A stretch of 64,000 bases of DNA from Paenibacillus sp. MBLB1832 (GCF_032271945.1 NZ_CP130319.1:5659001-5723000); one strand, 5' to 3'. Shown: positions 1 to 8,857, numbered from the stretch's first letter. Notes: generated by a model from the letters alone, not told the origin. Numbers and translations: made by a program.

Positions 1-312
1 GAAACCTAGAATCGAACCGAAGCTGTACAGCACCACCCCGGTAAGAATGAGCGACTTCACACTGTAGATGTCCGACAGCCTGCCGAACACCACCATTCCT
101 AGACCGATCACGATGAAGAATACCGTCACAACCCAGCTAACAGCCGTCGTGCTTAGGTGGTGCTGGGCCATGATACTTGGCGTAGACACCCCGAACATCG
201 ACTCGTTCAACACCGCAAAGAACAACACAAAGTATATCCACGGCACGCTCTTCTTGAGCTTGACCATCTCCGGCTCCGATAGCGGAGCCGCATTCCCAGA
301 CATCGGTTGCAT
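1..312 (-). CDS. MFS drug efflux transporter, N-terminal part (TetL/TetK-like)
   Basis: Only the first 104 codons lie in the window; the gene runs off the left edge. After a short hydrophilic start there are membrane segments around residues 22-42 and 50-72. A loop like that of the TetL/TetK drug:H+ antiporters follows (a W-V-x-T-x-F segment, then G-R-L-S-D, the MFS motif A loop). The residues FFAVLNE in the first helix also resemble TetL. I infer a 14-TM proton-driven efflux pump in the cytoplasmic membrane. Start ATG at 312 lies 8 bases from GAGAGGA; ATG at 318 or 303 are alternatives in the same frame. It is transcribed in the same direction as the following ABC exporter genes. The substrate cannot be told. 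Confidence 0.8.
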   Translation of the reverse strand, partial: MQPMSGNAAPLSEPEMVKLKKSVPWIYFVLFFAVLNESMFGVSTPSIMAQHHLSTTAVSWVVTVFFIVIGLGMVVFGRLSDIYSVKSLILTGVVLYSFGSILGF

Positions 313-415
313 ACACATGTTCCTCTCTTCAATCATTTCATCCAACATTACGTTCATTTTAACTCATGACACTACGTAAGGTGCAAGGTTTTTATTCCAC
401 AGCTCCTTTTAAACC

Positions 416-2470
416 CTACAACCCGCTCGGCACCTCGGCCTCGCCGGCCGCGGCAATCTCCCGATGTCCAGCCTGCAGCTGGTACATCTGGTAGTACCGC
501 CCGTGGAGCGCCATGAGCTCCTCGTGATTACCTCGCTCGACGATCTCGCCGTGGTCGAGTACAAGAATGAGGTCGGCGCTGCGAATCGTCGACAGCCTGT
601 GCGCAATGATGAAGGTGGTCCGCCCCTTCTTCAACACATCGAGCGCGGCCTGAATGACGGCCTCGGTTTCCGTGTCGATGGAGGCCGTCGCCTCATCGAG
701 GATCAAGATCGCCGGGTCGAACGCCAGCGCCCGGGCGAAGGAAATGAGCTGTCGCTGCCCCGCAGACAGCGTGCTGCCCTTCTCGATGACGGGCTCATCG
801 AGACCGCGCGGCAGCGCGCCAAGCATCTCCGCCGCGCCGACGTCGCGCAGCGCAGCTTCTACCCGTTCACGGGTAATGGACGGATCGTCCAACGAAACAT
901 TGGACGCAATCGTCCCCGTGAACAGGAACGGATCTTGCAGCACGATGCCCATGTGCTGACGAAGCTGTTGCCTCGACAGGTCGCGAATGTCGCGGCCGTC
1001 GATCGTGATTCGGCCCTCGCTGACCTCATAGAAGCGGAAGAGAAGGTTCAGGATCGAGCTTTTGCCTGACCCTGTATGCCCGACTAGAGCAACGGTCTGC
1101 CCTTGCCCTGCCTGGAAGGAGATGTCCTTCAGCACATCTTCCCCTTCTTTGTAGGCGAAGCGAACGTGCTCGAAGCTCACGTTGCCCTTGTAGCGAGCCG
1201 TTTTGGCCGCAACAACGTCTGTCCCTTTTTCATCCAACAACTCAAAAACACGGTCCGCCGACACCAACGCTCGCTCCAAATTCGGCAGCTGATTGACGAT
1301 CCCCACCATTGGATGGAACATCCGATTCAAATAATCCACGAAGGCGTAAAGTACGCCCACCGTGATCACAGCATTCAGCGCACTGCCGCCGACATACCAA
1401 ATGAGGCCGAAGAAGAACAGGTTCCGCACCACATTCATCAGATTGTGAGAGGTGAGCGAATTCAGGCTGAGCAACTTATTTTGATAGCGCGTATACGCGT
1501 CATTGAGCTGCTCGAACTCAGCTGCCGTCTCCTTTTGCCTACGAAAAGCTCGAATAATCGCCATCCCCTGAATCGCCTCATTGATCATGCCGTTGATGGC
1601 ACTGATGCGCTCGCGGATTTCATGATTAATGGTCGACGCATACTTCCGATACACCAGAATCCACGCAAGGAGCAGCGGAATGATGGGCAACGTGAAGAGC
1701 GCCAAGCGATAGTCCAGTATGAAAATAGCCACGATAATGCCGACAATATAGACGGTGCCTGTAAAAAAGTTCGCCAACACCTGCACATACAAGTCCCGAA
1801 TAGATTCGGTGTCGTTGGTGATGCGGGATACAATTTTACCTGCTGGCTGATTGTCAAAATAGTTGATCGGCAGCCGCTGGATTTGGGCGAACACGTCGGT
1901 GCGCATGCGCTGAATAATCCGATTGGCTGCGGTTTGCAGCAAATATTTCTGCCCGTAGGTGAAGCCAGCTCCGATAAAAATCAAGATCACATAGAACCCT
2001 GCAAGGCTCATTAAATCCGCGAACTGAGGCTGATAAAAGCTGTACAACTCCTGCACGCCCAGCTTCTGCACAGCATATTCCGCCTGCTCATTCCCTTGCG
2101 TTACGCGAAGCTTGCTGTCATCGGTCAATGTGCGGACGCCATCCCATGGCAGCGCCTGATTCAACCAGACGAATTGGCTTCCTACTTGTAAAATCCGAAC
2201 CTCTTTGCCCTTCGGCTCCCCTTCCTCGAAGTTATCACTCCGTTTGTAGAAGGTTTGCTCGAACGCCACAGCCTTTGACGTCTTCGTCGCCGATTGGGTT
2301 TCGTACCATGGCTTCTCAATCCCTAGAATATGCGTGTCGATCATCTGTTTCGCGATAAAAGGTCCCGCCAGTTCCGTCGCTACAGCGAAGGAGAGGAAGA
2401 GGAGTGCGAGCAGCAAGGTGCGCTTAAATTTGGCAGCATAGAGGAATAACCGTTTGCCTGTTTGTTTCAT
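416..2470 (-). CDS. bmrD: Multidrug ABC exporter subunit BmrD (YheH type)
   Basis: 684 residues with a fused membrane domain and ATPase. Walker A GHTGSGKS is at 464-471, the Q-loop at about 512, signature LSAGQ at 568-572, Walker B ending in catalytic Glu593, and the switch His at 624. Between TM1 and TM2 (about residues 50-140) there is a long hydrophilic insert, matching the extracellular domain known in BmrD of Bacillus subtilis. With BmrC it forms a heterodimer that exports drugs; this subunit carries the intact catalytic glutamate. It lies 46 bases downstream of bmrC on the same strand, so the two form an operon under the leader at 4301-4530. Assignment rests on paired order, the insert and active-site residues. 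Confidence 0.9.
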   Translation of the reverse strand: MKQTGKRLFLYAAKFKRTLLLALLFLSFAVATELAGPFIAKQMIDTHILGIEKPWYETQSATKTSKAVAFEQTFYKRSDNFEEGEPKGKEVRILQVGSQFVWLNQALPWDGVRTLTDDSKLRVTQGNEQAEYAVQKLGVQELYSFYQPQFADLMSLAGFYVILIFIGAGFTYGQKYLLQTAANRIIQRMRTDVFAQIQRLPINYFDNQPAGKIVSRITNDTESIRDLYVQVLANFFTGTVYIVGIIVAIFILDYRLALFTLPIIPLLLAWILVYRKYASTINHEIRERISAINGMINEAIQGMAIIRAFRRQKETAAEFEQLNDAYTRYQNKLLSLNSLTSHNLMNVVRNLFFFGLIWYVGGSALNAVITVGVLYAFVDYLNRMFHPMVGIVNQLPNLERALVSADRVFELLDEKGTDVVAAKTARYKGNVSFEHVRFAYKEGEDVLKDISFQAGQGQTVALVGHTGSGKSSILNLLFRFYEVSEGRITIDGRDIRDLSRQQLRQHMGIVLQDPFLFTGTIASNVSLDDPSITRERVEAALRDVGAAEMLGALPRGLDEPVIEKGSTLSAGQRQLISFARALAFDPAILILDEATASIDTETEAVIQAALDVLKKGRTTFIIAHRLSTIRSADLILVLDHGEIVERGNHEELMALHGRYYQMYQLQAGHREIAAAGEAEVPSGL

Positions 2471-2516
2471 GAAGGAAGTTCACCGCCTTTTTGATTCTGT
2501 CTTATTTAAAATGGTC

Positions 2517-4259
2517 CTAAACCGTCTGTTCTTCGAGTTGCTGTCTGTCGTACTGTTCTTTATACCAACCGCCTTGCGCTAGCAGCTGCTCATGGGTGCC
2601 TTCTTGCACGATGTAACCTTCATCGAGCACGACGATCCAGTCCGCATGCTGCACGGCCGAGAGGCGGTGCGTGGTGATGAGCGTTGTTTTGCCTGCGCGC
2701 TCAGAGCGAATGCCACGAATGATCTCAGCCTCCGTCTTCGCATCGACCGCCGAAAGCGCGTCATCCAGCAGAAGAATCTCTGGATCGACATACAGCGCAC
2801 GCGCGATGGATACGCGCTGCTTCTGACCACCGGATAGCGCCACGCCTTTTTCCCCGACGAGCGTTTGCAGTCCTTCCGGGAGGAACTCGACGTCCTTTCG
2901 GAAAGCCGCCAAATCAAGCGCCCGCAGCAGCTCCGCCTCGGTGCCATCCGCGTTGCCGAACATGATGTTCTCTCGCACGGTGCGGGAGAAGAGAATCGGC
3001 TCCTGCGGCACATAGCCGATCCAACTGTGCAGCGTATCGATGGCAATCTTCTCAATCGGGGTCGACCCGATCGTAATGGCACCTTGCCCTGTCGGGTACT
3101 CGCGCAGCAGCTGCTTGAGCAGCGTTGTTTTGCCGCTTCCCGTTCGGCCGACGATGCCAAGCGTTTGCCCGCGCTCCAAGCGCAGCGATATGTGGACCAA
3201 ATTATCAATGGATGAGGACGGATAGCGGAAAGTGACACTTTTAAAATGAATGGCATCAGGTCGCAGTTCGGTTGCAGCATTCGGTGCCTCTTGGACATCG
3301 GGCTTGTAGCCCAGTGTTTCGTTCACCCGATCGAGTGAAGCGTTCCCGCGTTGCATAATGTTCATTAACTCGCCAATCGCAAACATCGGCCAGATGAGCA
3401 TACCTAGGAAGGTATTGAAGGAAACGAGCTCGCCCAGCGTCAATTCACTGTGGAAAACGAGGTATCCGCCATAACAAAGTCCGATGAGATACGAAATGCC
3501 GACGAGAATTTTGACCGTTGGTTCAAAAAGGGCGTCGATAACGGCGACGGCGATGTTTTTGCGGTAAACGTCGTTTGTCATCTCGGCGAAGTTATGTTCA
3601 CTTGCCTTCTCCTGCACGAAAGCCCGAATGACTCGTACTCCTGCAATTGTTTCCAGCACGCGGTCATTCATTTGTCCGAATGCGTTCTGCGCGAGCATGA
3701 ATCGTTCGTGGATGCGCCCCCCGTAGATGGTAATCGCGATCGCCATGAACGGCAGCGGCAAAATCGAGGCCAAGGTCAGCTTCCAGGAGATGAAAAAGCC
3801 CATCATTGCTAAGATCGTCAACATGAATAGCGTCGAGTCGACGAAGGTCAAAATCCCAAAGCCCGCTGTCGTAGACACCGCCTGCAGGTCATTCGTGGCC
3901 CGGGCCATCAGATCCCCTGTGCGGTTGCGCTCATAGAAGGTCGGCGTCATTCGCAGCAGCTGCCGCATAATGCGGAAGCGCAGTACGCGCTCCAGCACGA
4001 AGGCGCCGCCAAACAGCTGGTACAGCCACACGTAGGAGAGCCCGTAGCTAGCCACGATGAGCACGCCCCAGAAGGTGAGTAATTGTGCCAATTTGGAACC
4101 CGTTAAGGTGCCTGTGTGTATGCCATCAATCGCATAGCCGATCAGCTTCGGCGGCAAGACGTCGATAAAGCCAACGATGTTCAGCAGCACGATCGCGAGT
4201 GTATAGCGTTTCCAGTTCATTCGGAAAAACCAAGACAATTTCTTTAATACGGTAAACAT
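2517..4259 (-). CDS. bmrC: Multidrug ABC exporter subunit BmrC (YheI type)
   Basis: 580 residues: six membrane segments, then an ATPase with Walker A GRTGSGKT at 371-378, signature LSGGQ at 475-479 and Walker B LLLDD, where Asp500 replaces the catalytic glutamate. The switch His follows at about 531. An Asp at this place marks the degenerate nucleotide site of heterodimeric exporters; in Bacillus subtilis BmrC the same residue number is used. The partner is the gene just downstream. Start ATG at 4259 has an AAGGAG site a few bases upstream. Expression is probably set by ribosome-mediated attenuation in the preceding 270 bases. Confidence 0.9.
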   Translation of the reverse strand: MFTVLKKLSWFFRMNWKRYTLAIVLLNIVGFIDVLPPKLIGYAIDGIHTGTLTGSKLAQLLTFWGVLIVASYGLSYVWLYQLFGGAFVLERVLRFRIMRQLLRMTPTFYERNRTGDLMARATNDLQAVSTTAGFGILTFVDSTLFMLTILAMMGFFISWKLTLASILPLPFMAIAITIYGGRIHERFMLAQNAFGQMNDRVLETIAGVRVIRAFVQEKASEHNFAEMTNDVYRKNIAVAVIDALFEPTVKILVGISYLIGLCYGGYLVFHSELTLGELVSFNTFLGMLIWPMFAIGELMNIMQRGNASLDRVNETLGYKPDVQEAPNAATELRPDAIHFKSVTFRYPSSSIDNLVHISLRLERGQTLGIVGRTGSGKTTLLKQLLREYPTGQGAITIGSTPIEKIAIDTLHSWIGYVPQEPILFSRTVRENIMFGNADGTEAELLRALDLAAFRKDVEFLPEGLQTLVGEKGVALSGGQKQRVSIARALYVDPEILLLDDALSAVDAKTEAEIIRGIRSERAGKTTLITTHRLSAVQHADWIVVLDEGYIVQEGTHEQLLAQGGWYKEQYDRQQLEEQTV

Positions 4260-4300
4260 GAATCAAGCTCACTCCTTTCAAATGGAAGCCCCAAAGACGC

Positions 4301-4330
4301 AAAAAGACATACCGCACGCAGCGATATGCC
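4301..4330 (-). terminator. Second leader terminator upstream of bmrC
   Basis: Arms GGCATATCGC and GCGGTATGTC pair over ten positions with G-U pairs around a TGCGT loop, followed by five T residues on the minus strand. It lies between the first attenuator hairpin and the bmrC ribosome site, giving two terminators in series. Confidence 0.75.
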
Positions 4331-4344
4331 TTCTATGAACATAG

Positions 4345-4381
4345 AAAAGCGCTCGTTACGATCAAACATCGTAACCCGCGC
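4345..4381 (-). terminator. Leader attenuator hairpin with competing antiterminator
   Basis: On the minus strand GCGCGGGTTACGAT pairs with ATCGTAACGAGCGC and is followed by TTTT, an intrinsic terminator. Its 5' arm contains GCGGGTTACG (4370-4379), the exact complement of CGTAACCCGC (4452-4461) inside the leader peptide gene. The two pairings are mutually exclusive, as in ribosome-controlled attenuation: a ribosome stalled early in the leader would leave 4452-4461 free to open the terminator. Confidence 0.75.
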
Positions 4382-4431
4382 TTCATTGAACTTTCGTATG
4401 TGAAGGGGTGCTAGCAGCCGAGCATGCCTAG

Positions 4432-4530
4432 TTAGACGCTCGTATCGACCAGCGGGTTACGGTCTATGAAGTTAGGTAGGACTCGTGTCCATCGATGACG
4501 TGTGTTCATATCCAGTACCATAACATTCAT
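4432..4530 (-). CDS. bmrB: BmrB-like attenuator leader peptide, 32 residues
   Basis: A short reading frame begins with ATG at 4530, nine bases after a near-perfect AGGAGGG site, and ends at TAA 4432. The peptide begins MNVMVLDMNTRHRW and is hydrophilic later on. It has no signal peptide or domain. Position, strand and the complementary arm inside its 3' half indicate that it is the leader peptide of the bmrCD operon, as described for bmrB in Bacillus subtilis, where slowed translation raises pump expression. The Bacillus peptide is longer, so the symbol is given for role rather than proven homology. Confidence 0.65.
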   Translation of the reverse strand: MNVMVLDMNTRHRWTRVLPNFIDRNPLVDTSV

Positions 4531-4780
4531 TGCGAAACCCTCCTTCGTGTTTGTGTAATTGGTGGATGCTTGCACCTGTGTGCAGCTCCTTCGTTATTGC
4601 CAAAAGATGTCATTCAAAACCTTACACGGTGATCTTACCATCCCTCTTCCGAACGTGTCAATCGGAGAAAAAGACTATAACGGAACTGTCGGAATCCACG
4701 CCAGCTGTCACACATGTTTCACAAACTCCTTGCATATGGATGAAATAGGCGTTCATCTCTCTTTGGAGGAGTGGTTGTAG

Positions 4781-4948
4781 ATGGTCGATCAAGTATTTGC
4801 ATTAATGGGATGGATTGCGGCTTTTGGTGCGATTACGGGCGGGGTGATTGCGGGCATTGCCAGGTTCACAAAGCGCGACTCGACACAGTATGACATCGTC
4901 TTCTTATGGGACCATAAGTACACGTTGGAGGAGCTAGAATTGAAGTAA
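4781..4948 (+). CDS. Small single-pass membrane protein, 55 residues
   Basis: Frame from ATG 4781 to TAA 4948 preceded by GGAGGA ten bases upstream. Residues about 5-27 form a glycine- and alanine-rich hydrophobic segment (FGAITGGVIAGIA), followed by a charged tail ending ELELK. It ends two bases before a strong terminator, which supports a real transcript. No family was recognised. It is divergent from the bmr leader. The function is unknown. Confidence 0.55.
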   Translation: MVDQVFALMGWIAAFGAITGGVIAGIARFTKRDSTQYDIVFLWDHKYTLEELELK

Positions 4949-4950
4949 AA

Positions 4951-4994
4951 AGAACAACCCCGGGACTGCATCCCTGCAGGTCTCGGGGTTGTTT
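4951..4994. terminator. Bidirectional terminator between convergent small genes
   Basis: AACAACCCCG and CGGGGTTGTT arms, with additional pairing of CTGCA/TGCAG inside, followed by TTT on the plus strand and A residues upstream that serve the minus strand. It separates the genes ending at 4948 (+) and 4998 (-). Confidence 0.85.
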
Positions 4995-4997
4995 ATG

Positions 4998-5261
4998 CTA
5001 GTCGAACGTGTTGAGCGTATTAAGCCGCTCTATCTCTTGATCTAACGAATCTGCGGCTTGTTGTACCGCCGGACTGTGAGATTGAATGCATGCCTGAGCT
5101 ACCGAATTTTCGGCTTTCTCAATAGCATTGTGAGCCTCTTCTGTGGTTTGCGCGGTAGGGTGAGACAGGGCATGGTTGACGGCTCGGTGCACATTTTCAA
5201 CAGAATTCTGTGCAGATGAGATCGGATTCTGAGACTGTAAACTGGAGTCATGTTTGGACAT
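4998..5261 (-). CDS. Small hydrophilic helical protein, 87 residues
   Basis: Starts MSKHDSSLQSQNP and is rich in Ala, Asn, Gln, Glu and His, with no membrane segment. Repeated short alanine- and asparagine-containing helices (NAIEKAENSVAQ) suggest a soluble coiled or helical protein. An AGGAGG site lies about twelve bases before ATG 5261. It is monocistronic, ending at the shared terminator. I do not recognise a family; a stress or spore-associated role would only be a guess. Confidence 0.6.
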   Translation of the reverse strand: MSKHDSSLQSQNPISSAQNSVENVHRAVNHALSHPTAQTTEEAHNAIEKAENSVAQACIQSHSPAVQQAADSLDQEIERLNTLNTFD

Positions 5262-5449
5262 GATCGGGAACTACCTCCTCTGAGCATAGTAAATACACCT
5301 GCTAGCATGAGATAGTTACAGCCTTTTTATGCTATTTATCTGGATGGTTATTTTTCTCTTCCATGCCAAATGATAAGAGCTGCTGGGTGATGACCTAAGA
5401 CCGCACAAAGTCATAGGTTGCGAGTGAAGGCTTATGCATTATGGATTGA

Positions 5450-6856
5450 CTAAAGTTTATGCAACGCAGCAACCGTACCCTTACTTTTGCGTTTCGTAAT
5501 CCGGCGAAGCAACAGTAGGCCCCCTAGCGCCGCAATAATAAGCGGAATCAACCCGACATACCAAATCGCTTTGTAAAAATCCTGCTCGACCCCTATGTAG
5601 ACAAAAAGTGCAAGATAAAGCAGTACGTAACCAAAACTAAGTACACGGTTCCAAGTTAGGTTCGATTTAGGAAGCCGTGTTTTTGTCTTTTGGCCCATAA
5701 GCGCCAAATATGCTGGCGTCGGGTTCTCCATAAAGGGACGCACTTGCATGAATACCCAATCTTTCACGGACTTCTCCACCGATTCCTGCCAGCCCTTGTC
5801 ATGTTTTCGAAGCTTTGACATCTCCTGATCGCATGCACAGTAGCCGGTATACATCAGGGAATAAGCCTCGACCTCCGAGAATGAATTCAAGTCGGTTCTC
5901 ATATTCATCGCCAGCTCCCGCGCCTTGGAATCAATGCCGGGAATATCATGCCTCATGTGAATAAGATCAGCATCTGTGTCCTGCAAACGCAGCTCCCGAA
6001 TCGCATCCATGAAAATGTCTTGAATCCTGAAGAACGATTCTACGGAATTCACCTCTTCATAACGCTCGGTACAAAGCGGCTTGGAGGCATCACTAAGCAG
6101 AATCTGCATCCTCTCTTGCCCAAGCGACAGAATGGCATGGCCGCCAATATTATCCAATACCCCGCCATCCACGCCATGTACCACTTTATCACGAACCGTG
6201 ATCCTGATTGGGTTAAAAAGCCCAGGTACGCAAGCAGAAGCCGCCACTGCCTTTGCGATCGGCAAAGAAATCACGTCTTCTGCCCGAATACCATGGTTGC
6301 GCTCATTTTCTTCCCATAACGTACTGGCTGAATTTGTCGATATAAATAGCAGTTTCCCATTTTCCAAAATGGACGTATTCAGAATGAGTTCCGCCTTCAC
6401 ATTCGCCGAATGAGCAGGAGGTTCCATCAGTTCGCTCATCATAGCAGACTTGAACATAAGCTTCCTCAACACGAGTTCAAGCTTGGAATCCACATCGCTC
6501 TCCCCGACTCCGATCGACGTCAAACCCTGTACAACCGGCTTCGGTATCAACCTGGAGCTTCCCGCCCTGTACAACACGCGATCCCGCATATCGTCCTGAA
6601 CGACAGCTATAAATTCCACGATCAGCCGTTCGATTAGTTCGCGGTAATCCTGGTCACTTAGACGTCTATCATTTCGAAGTGCTTCACACAACCTTTGATA
6701 ATAAAACGCCCCGATAATCGATCCGCCGGACACCGTCGAGATCACGCCTACATGCTTTAATAACCCCTCATCGGCCAGCCGGGCCATGACACCAAGATGA
6801 AACAAGGATGCCCGAAACCCGCCTCCCGATAACGCCAATCCGATCAATCCGTTCAC
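5450..6856 (-). CDS. Patatin-like phospholipase with C-terminal membrane helices
   Basis: 468 residues. The N-terminus has the oxyanion-hole motif SGGGFRAS (about 10-17). The nucleophile elbow lies in VSGGS (about 43-47), and the Asp of the catalytic dyad in VDGGVLDN (about 227-234). This is the Ser-Asp arrangement of patatin lipid acyl hydrolases. Residues about 400-455 form two hydrophobic helices ending in a basic tail, so the enzyme is probably anchored in the membrane with the catalytic part in the cytoplasm. The start is GTG at 6856 with GGAGGTG seven bases upstream. Neighbours give no pathway. Confidence 0.85.
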   Translation of the reverse strand: MNGLIGLALSGGGFRASLFHLGVMARLADEGLLKHVGVISTVSGGSIIGAFYYQRLCEALRNDRRLSDQDYRELIERLIVEFIAVVQDDMRDRVLYRAGSSRLIPKPVVQGLTSIGVGESDVDSKLELVLRKLMFKSAMMSELMEPPAHSANVKAELILNTSILENGKLLFISTNSASTLWEENERNHGIRAEDVISLPIAKAVAASACVPGLFNPIRITVRDKVVHGVDGGVLDNIGGHAILSLGQERMQILLSDASKPLCTERYEEVNSVESFFRIQDIFMDAIRELRLQDTDADLIHMRHDIPGIDSKARELAMNMRTDLNSFSEVEAYSLMYTGYCACDQEMSKLRKHDKGWQESVEKSVKDWVFMQVRPFMENPTPAYLALMGQKTKTRLPKSNLTWNRVLSFGYVLLYLALFVYIGVEQDFYKAIWYVGLIPLIIAALGGLLLLRRITKRKSKGTVAALHKL

Positions 6857-6912
6857 CTTACACCTCCATTATTTTCCTTTCTAGGTTACAGCAAACTGCT
6901 CGTTTGTTCAAA

Positions 6913-6950
6913 TGAAAAAGGCGTCCCCAGCCATCGGCTGAAGAACACCT
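6913..6950 (-). terminator. Terminator after the DUF2231 gene
   Basis: On the minus strand GGTGTTCTTCAGCC pairs with GGCTGGGGACGCC (one bulge and several G-U pairs), then TTTTT. It follows the stop codon at 6959. Confidence 0.65.
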
Positions 6951-6958
6951 CCATCTTA

Positions 6959-7510
6959 CTATTTAGCTGGCGCAGGGGATGCCTGTCCACCCTGCTGCTG
7001 TTGACCTTGCCTTTGCTGGCCACCAGCACCAGAGCCTCCTTGGCGCTGGCCGCCCTGCATCTGGCCGTTGCCGCCACCGCCAGGGCCACCTTGCATGCCA
7101 GGAGGGCCTCCTTGCATATCGCGGTGCACCATTTTGCCGCCAAGGTGTCCCGTGTAGCTCACGAGAAGAACAACCACAAGTGACACAACTAGATAAATGA
7201 CATTGCGGCCTAGCTCGAGCTTTTTCCAGATGAGCAAGCCCACGCGAACGACAGCTAAGACGATTGAGACGACCATCGTCAGTTTCGCATAAAACTCATG
7301 CGAGCTGAGAAGGGTATTTCGTGATTCGGGCCCTGTCAGCACGCTCCCGACCGCGCCCAGCGCACCCACAACGAGGCAAAGCATGCCCGCGGAGTGCCAC
7401 TCTTTCTTTTTGAAACTAAGCGCTGCAACATCAAACACAAAACTGAAAATTAAAAGTGCAATTGGAACGTGTGTAAATATAAAATGCAAATTTTTCATGA
7501 TGTAGTCCAT
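6959..7510 (-). CDS. DUF2231-like four-helix membrane protein with Gln/Gly-rich tail
   Basis: 183 residues from ATG 7510, chosen because GGGGAGA lies just upstream and the longer frame would cross the promoter. Four hydrophobic helices (about residues 10-30, 38-60, 68-88, 98-118) carry conserved histidines in the helices and loops (HFIFTHVP, SSHEFYAK, GHLGG), as in DUF2231 proteins, some of which are thought to bind haem. The last 50 or so residues are almost only Gly, Gln, Pro and Met repeats. The promoter carries a BlaI-type operator, so it is probably part of the regulon of the blaI/M56 pair encoded nearby. Confidence 0.7.
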   Translation of the reverse strand: MDYIMKNLHFIFTHVPIALLIFSFVFDVAALSFKKKEWHSAGMLCLVVGALGAVGSVLTGPESRNTLLSSHEFYAKLTMVVSIVLAVVRVGLLIWKKLELGRNVIYLVVSLVVVLLVSYTGHLGGKMVHRDMQGGPPGMQGGPGGGGNGQMQGGQRQGGSGAGGQQRQGQQQQGGQASPAPAK

Positions 7511-7546
7511 GCTATTCTCTCCCCTTTTGTCCCAGAAAATAGTTAC

Positions 7547-7582
7547 ACTACAAAGTGTAGTTTCGCAGGGCGCAATTGTCAA
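7547..7582 (-). promoter_or_regulatory. Promoter with BlaI-type operator
   Basis: On the minus strand TTGACA (7577-7582), 17 bases, then TACACT (7554-7559) upstream of the DUF2231 gene. The perfect inverted repeat ACTACA-AAG-TGTAGT occupies 7547-7561 and covers the -10 box. TACA/TGTA dyads are typical of BlaI/MecI operators. Confidence 0.75.
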
Positions 7583-7608
7583 TTCTTTTCTACACTGGCG
7601 TTATCGAC

Positions 7609-7632
7609 AAAAAGAGCACCCTCAGGATGCCC
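7609..7632 (-). terminator. Terminator after the flavin monooxygenase gene
   Basis: Minus-strand GGGCATCC-TGA-GGGTGCTC with G-U pairs followed by TTTTT, 38 bases past the stop at 7670. Confidence 0.65.
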
Positions 7633-7669
7633 TTCGTTGCCTAACTATTACCCCATCCTCACGTGCCGC

Positions 7670-8857
7670 TCATTCAGGAATTGAAAAATACGCATGATAC
7701 GCTTGTATCGGATTAAAGAATAAATTGACAAACGCATCGGCGCCTTCCTGACTTTTGGAGGCCTTCTCCAGCCATGCAGAAAATCCTTCCGAAGGTGGTC
7801 CCATCATCGCATTGGTCCACTCCGACATTTTCGTTATATATTCTTTTGTCACATTCCAGTATTGCTCACCGACAGCGGTATCCCATGGTTGATCTGCTCG
7901 GCTGGATAGTATTTCATATAGGGCGCCGGCACAGTAGGAAGCCGCATTTGCCCCCTGGCCTGTAATTGGGTCGTTTAACGTGACGCTGTCCCCGCAACCG
8001 ATCACAAGCGTTCCGTTAACCGTCGTATAGGGGATACGAACCTTCGGCTGTATAGCCAGACGCAGATAAGATAACGGATCGACAAGATGGAATGCATCCA
8101 AATTAATTCTTTCATAAATCGTGGGAAAATACCCCCGCAGAATATCAAGAAATTCCTTAACGAAAACATCCGGCTCCGGGTTCCCTTTCATGCAATCCAG
8201 CTCACCGCCGGGTACTGCCTCCAGCAACAGTGCGCACGCTGGGCCGTGCTTCGAGATAGTACCGATTTCAAACATCTCTCCTTGCCCTGGAATGATGTTA
8301 AATCCCATCCTGTGAACGTCATCGGAATCGATTCCTTCGAACATGGCGCCAGTCAGAATTCTTTGCGGGGATGATGGGAGATGTTGAAGTTCTTCGTATG
8401 TAGGAAATGACGCCAGCGGCCCTCTTTTACCCGTACAATCCACGATAAGATCACATTCGTTCGCCAGATCGACCAAATCACGGCTGTCCAGACGCGTCTT
8501 CTGGATATCGGCCCCCCGTGCCCTAAGCCCATCGATCAGTGATGATAAATACAAGCGTTGGTCTTGACTGACTGCTCTGGCATGCACATTCCCTTCGAAC
8601 ATGCGTTGTCCGTTTATGCGCAATTCAAGCCGTTTGATTTCATTGACGGCCCCGTAGTCCGCAATCTGAAAGCGTGTCTCATTGTGCAAAAAGCGATCAA
8701 AATGCACCTGCGTCGATAGAATGCGGCCGTGTCGTATATCCTCCGCATCGTTGGACATTACGATTTTGTAATCAAACTGTCCGCTGCGCTCAAAGGCATA
8801 CGCTAAAGTCAATCCGGCAATGCCTGCCCCGATAATGACCACTCTCTTTTTGCCCAT
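7670..8857 (-). CDS. FAD-dependent monooxygenase of the StyA/styrene monooxygenase family
   Basis: 395 residues from ATG 8857, preceded by GAGGAGG eight bases away; the frame is open further upstream but lacks a ribosome site there. The N-terminus has the FAD-binding Rossmann motif VVIIGAGIAGLTLA. It is followed by the ILSTQVHF and DCTGK segments that resemble the single-component oxygenase StyA, and a second dinucleotide motif IGCGDSVTLNDPITGQGAN. Such enzymes take reduced flavin from a separate reductase and epoxidise alkenes or indole. No flavin reductase gene is adjacent, so the substrate and partner are unknown. Confidence 0.75.
   Translation of the reverse strand: MGKKRVVIIGAGIAGLTLAYAFERSGQFDYKIVMSNDAEDIRHGRILSTQVHFDRFLHNETRFQIADYGAVNEIKRLELRINGQRMFEGNVHARAVSQDQRLYLSSLIDGLRARGADIQKTRLDSRDLVDLANECDLIVDCTGKRGPLASFPTYEELQHLPSSPQRILTGAMFEGIDSDDVHRMGFNIIPGQGEMFEIGTISKHGPACALLLEAVPGGELDCMKGNPEPDVFVKEFLDILRGYFPTIYERINLDAFHLVDPLSYLRLAIQPKVRIPYTTVNGTLVIGCGDSVTLNDPITGQGANAASYCAGALYEILSSRADQPWDTAVGEQYWNVTKEYITKMSEWTNAMMGPPSEGFSAWLEKASKSQEGADAFVNLFFNPIQAYHAYFSIPE

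Noticed and set aside
464..2014. Long plus-strand open frames inside the bmrD region
   Set aside because: They are antisense shadows of a GC-rich gene with clear ABC motifs on the minus strand; no ribosome sites or family resemblance.
4530..4780. Plus-strand frames of about 72 codons before the 55-residue gene
   Set aside because: They overlap the divergent leader region and lack ribosome sites; the better-supported start is ATG 4781 in another frame.
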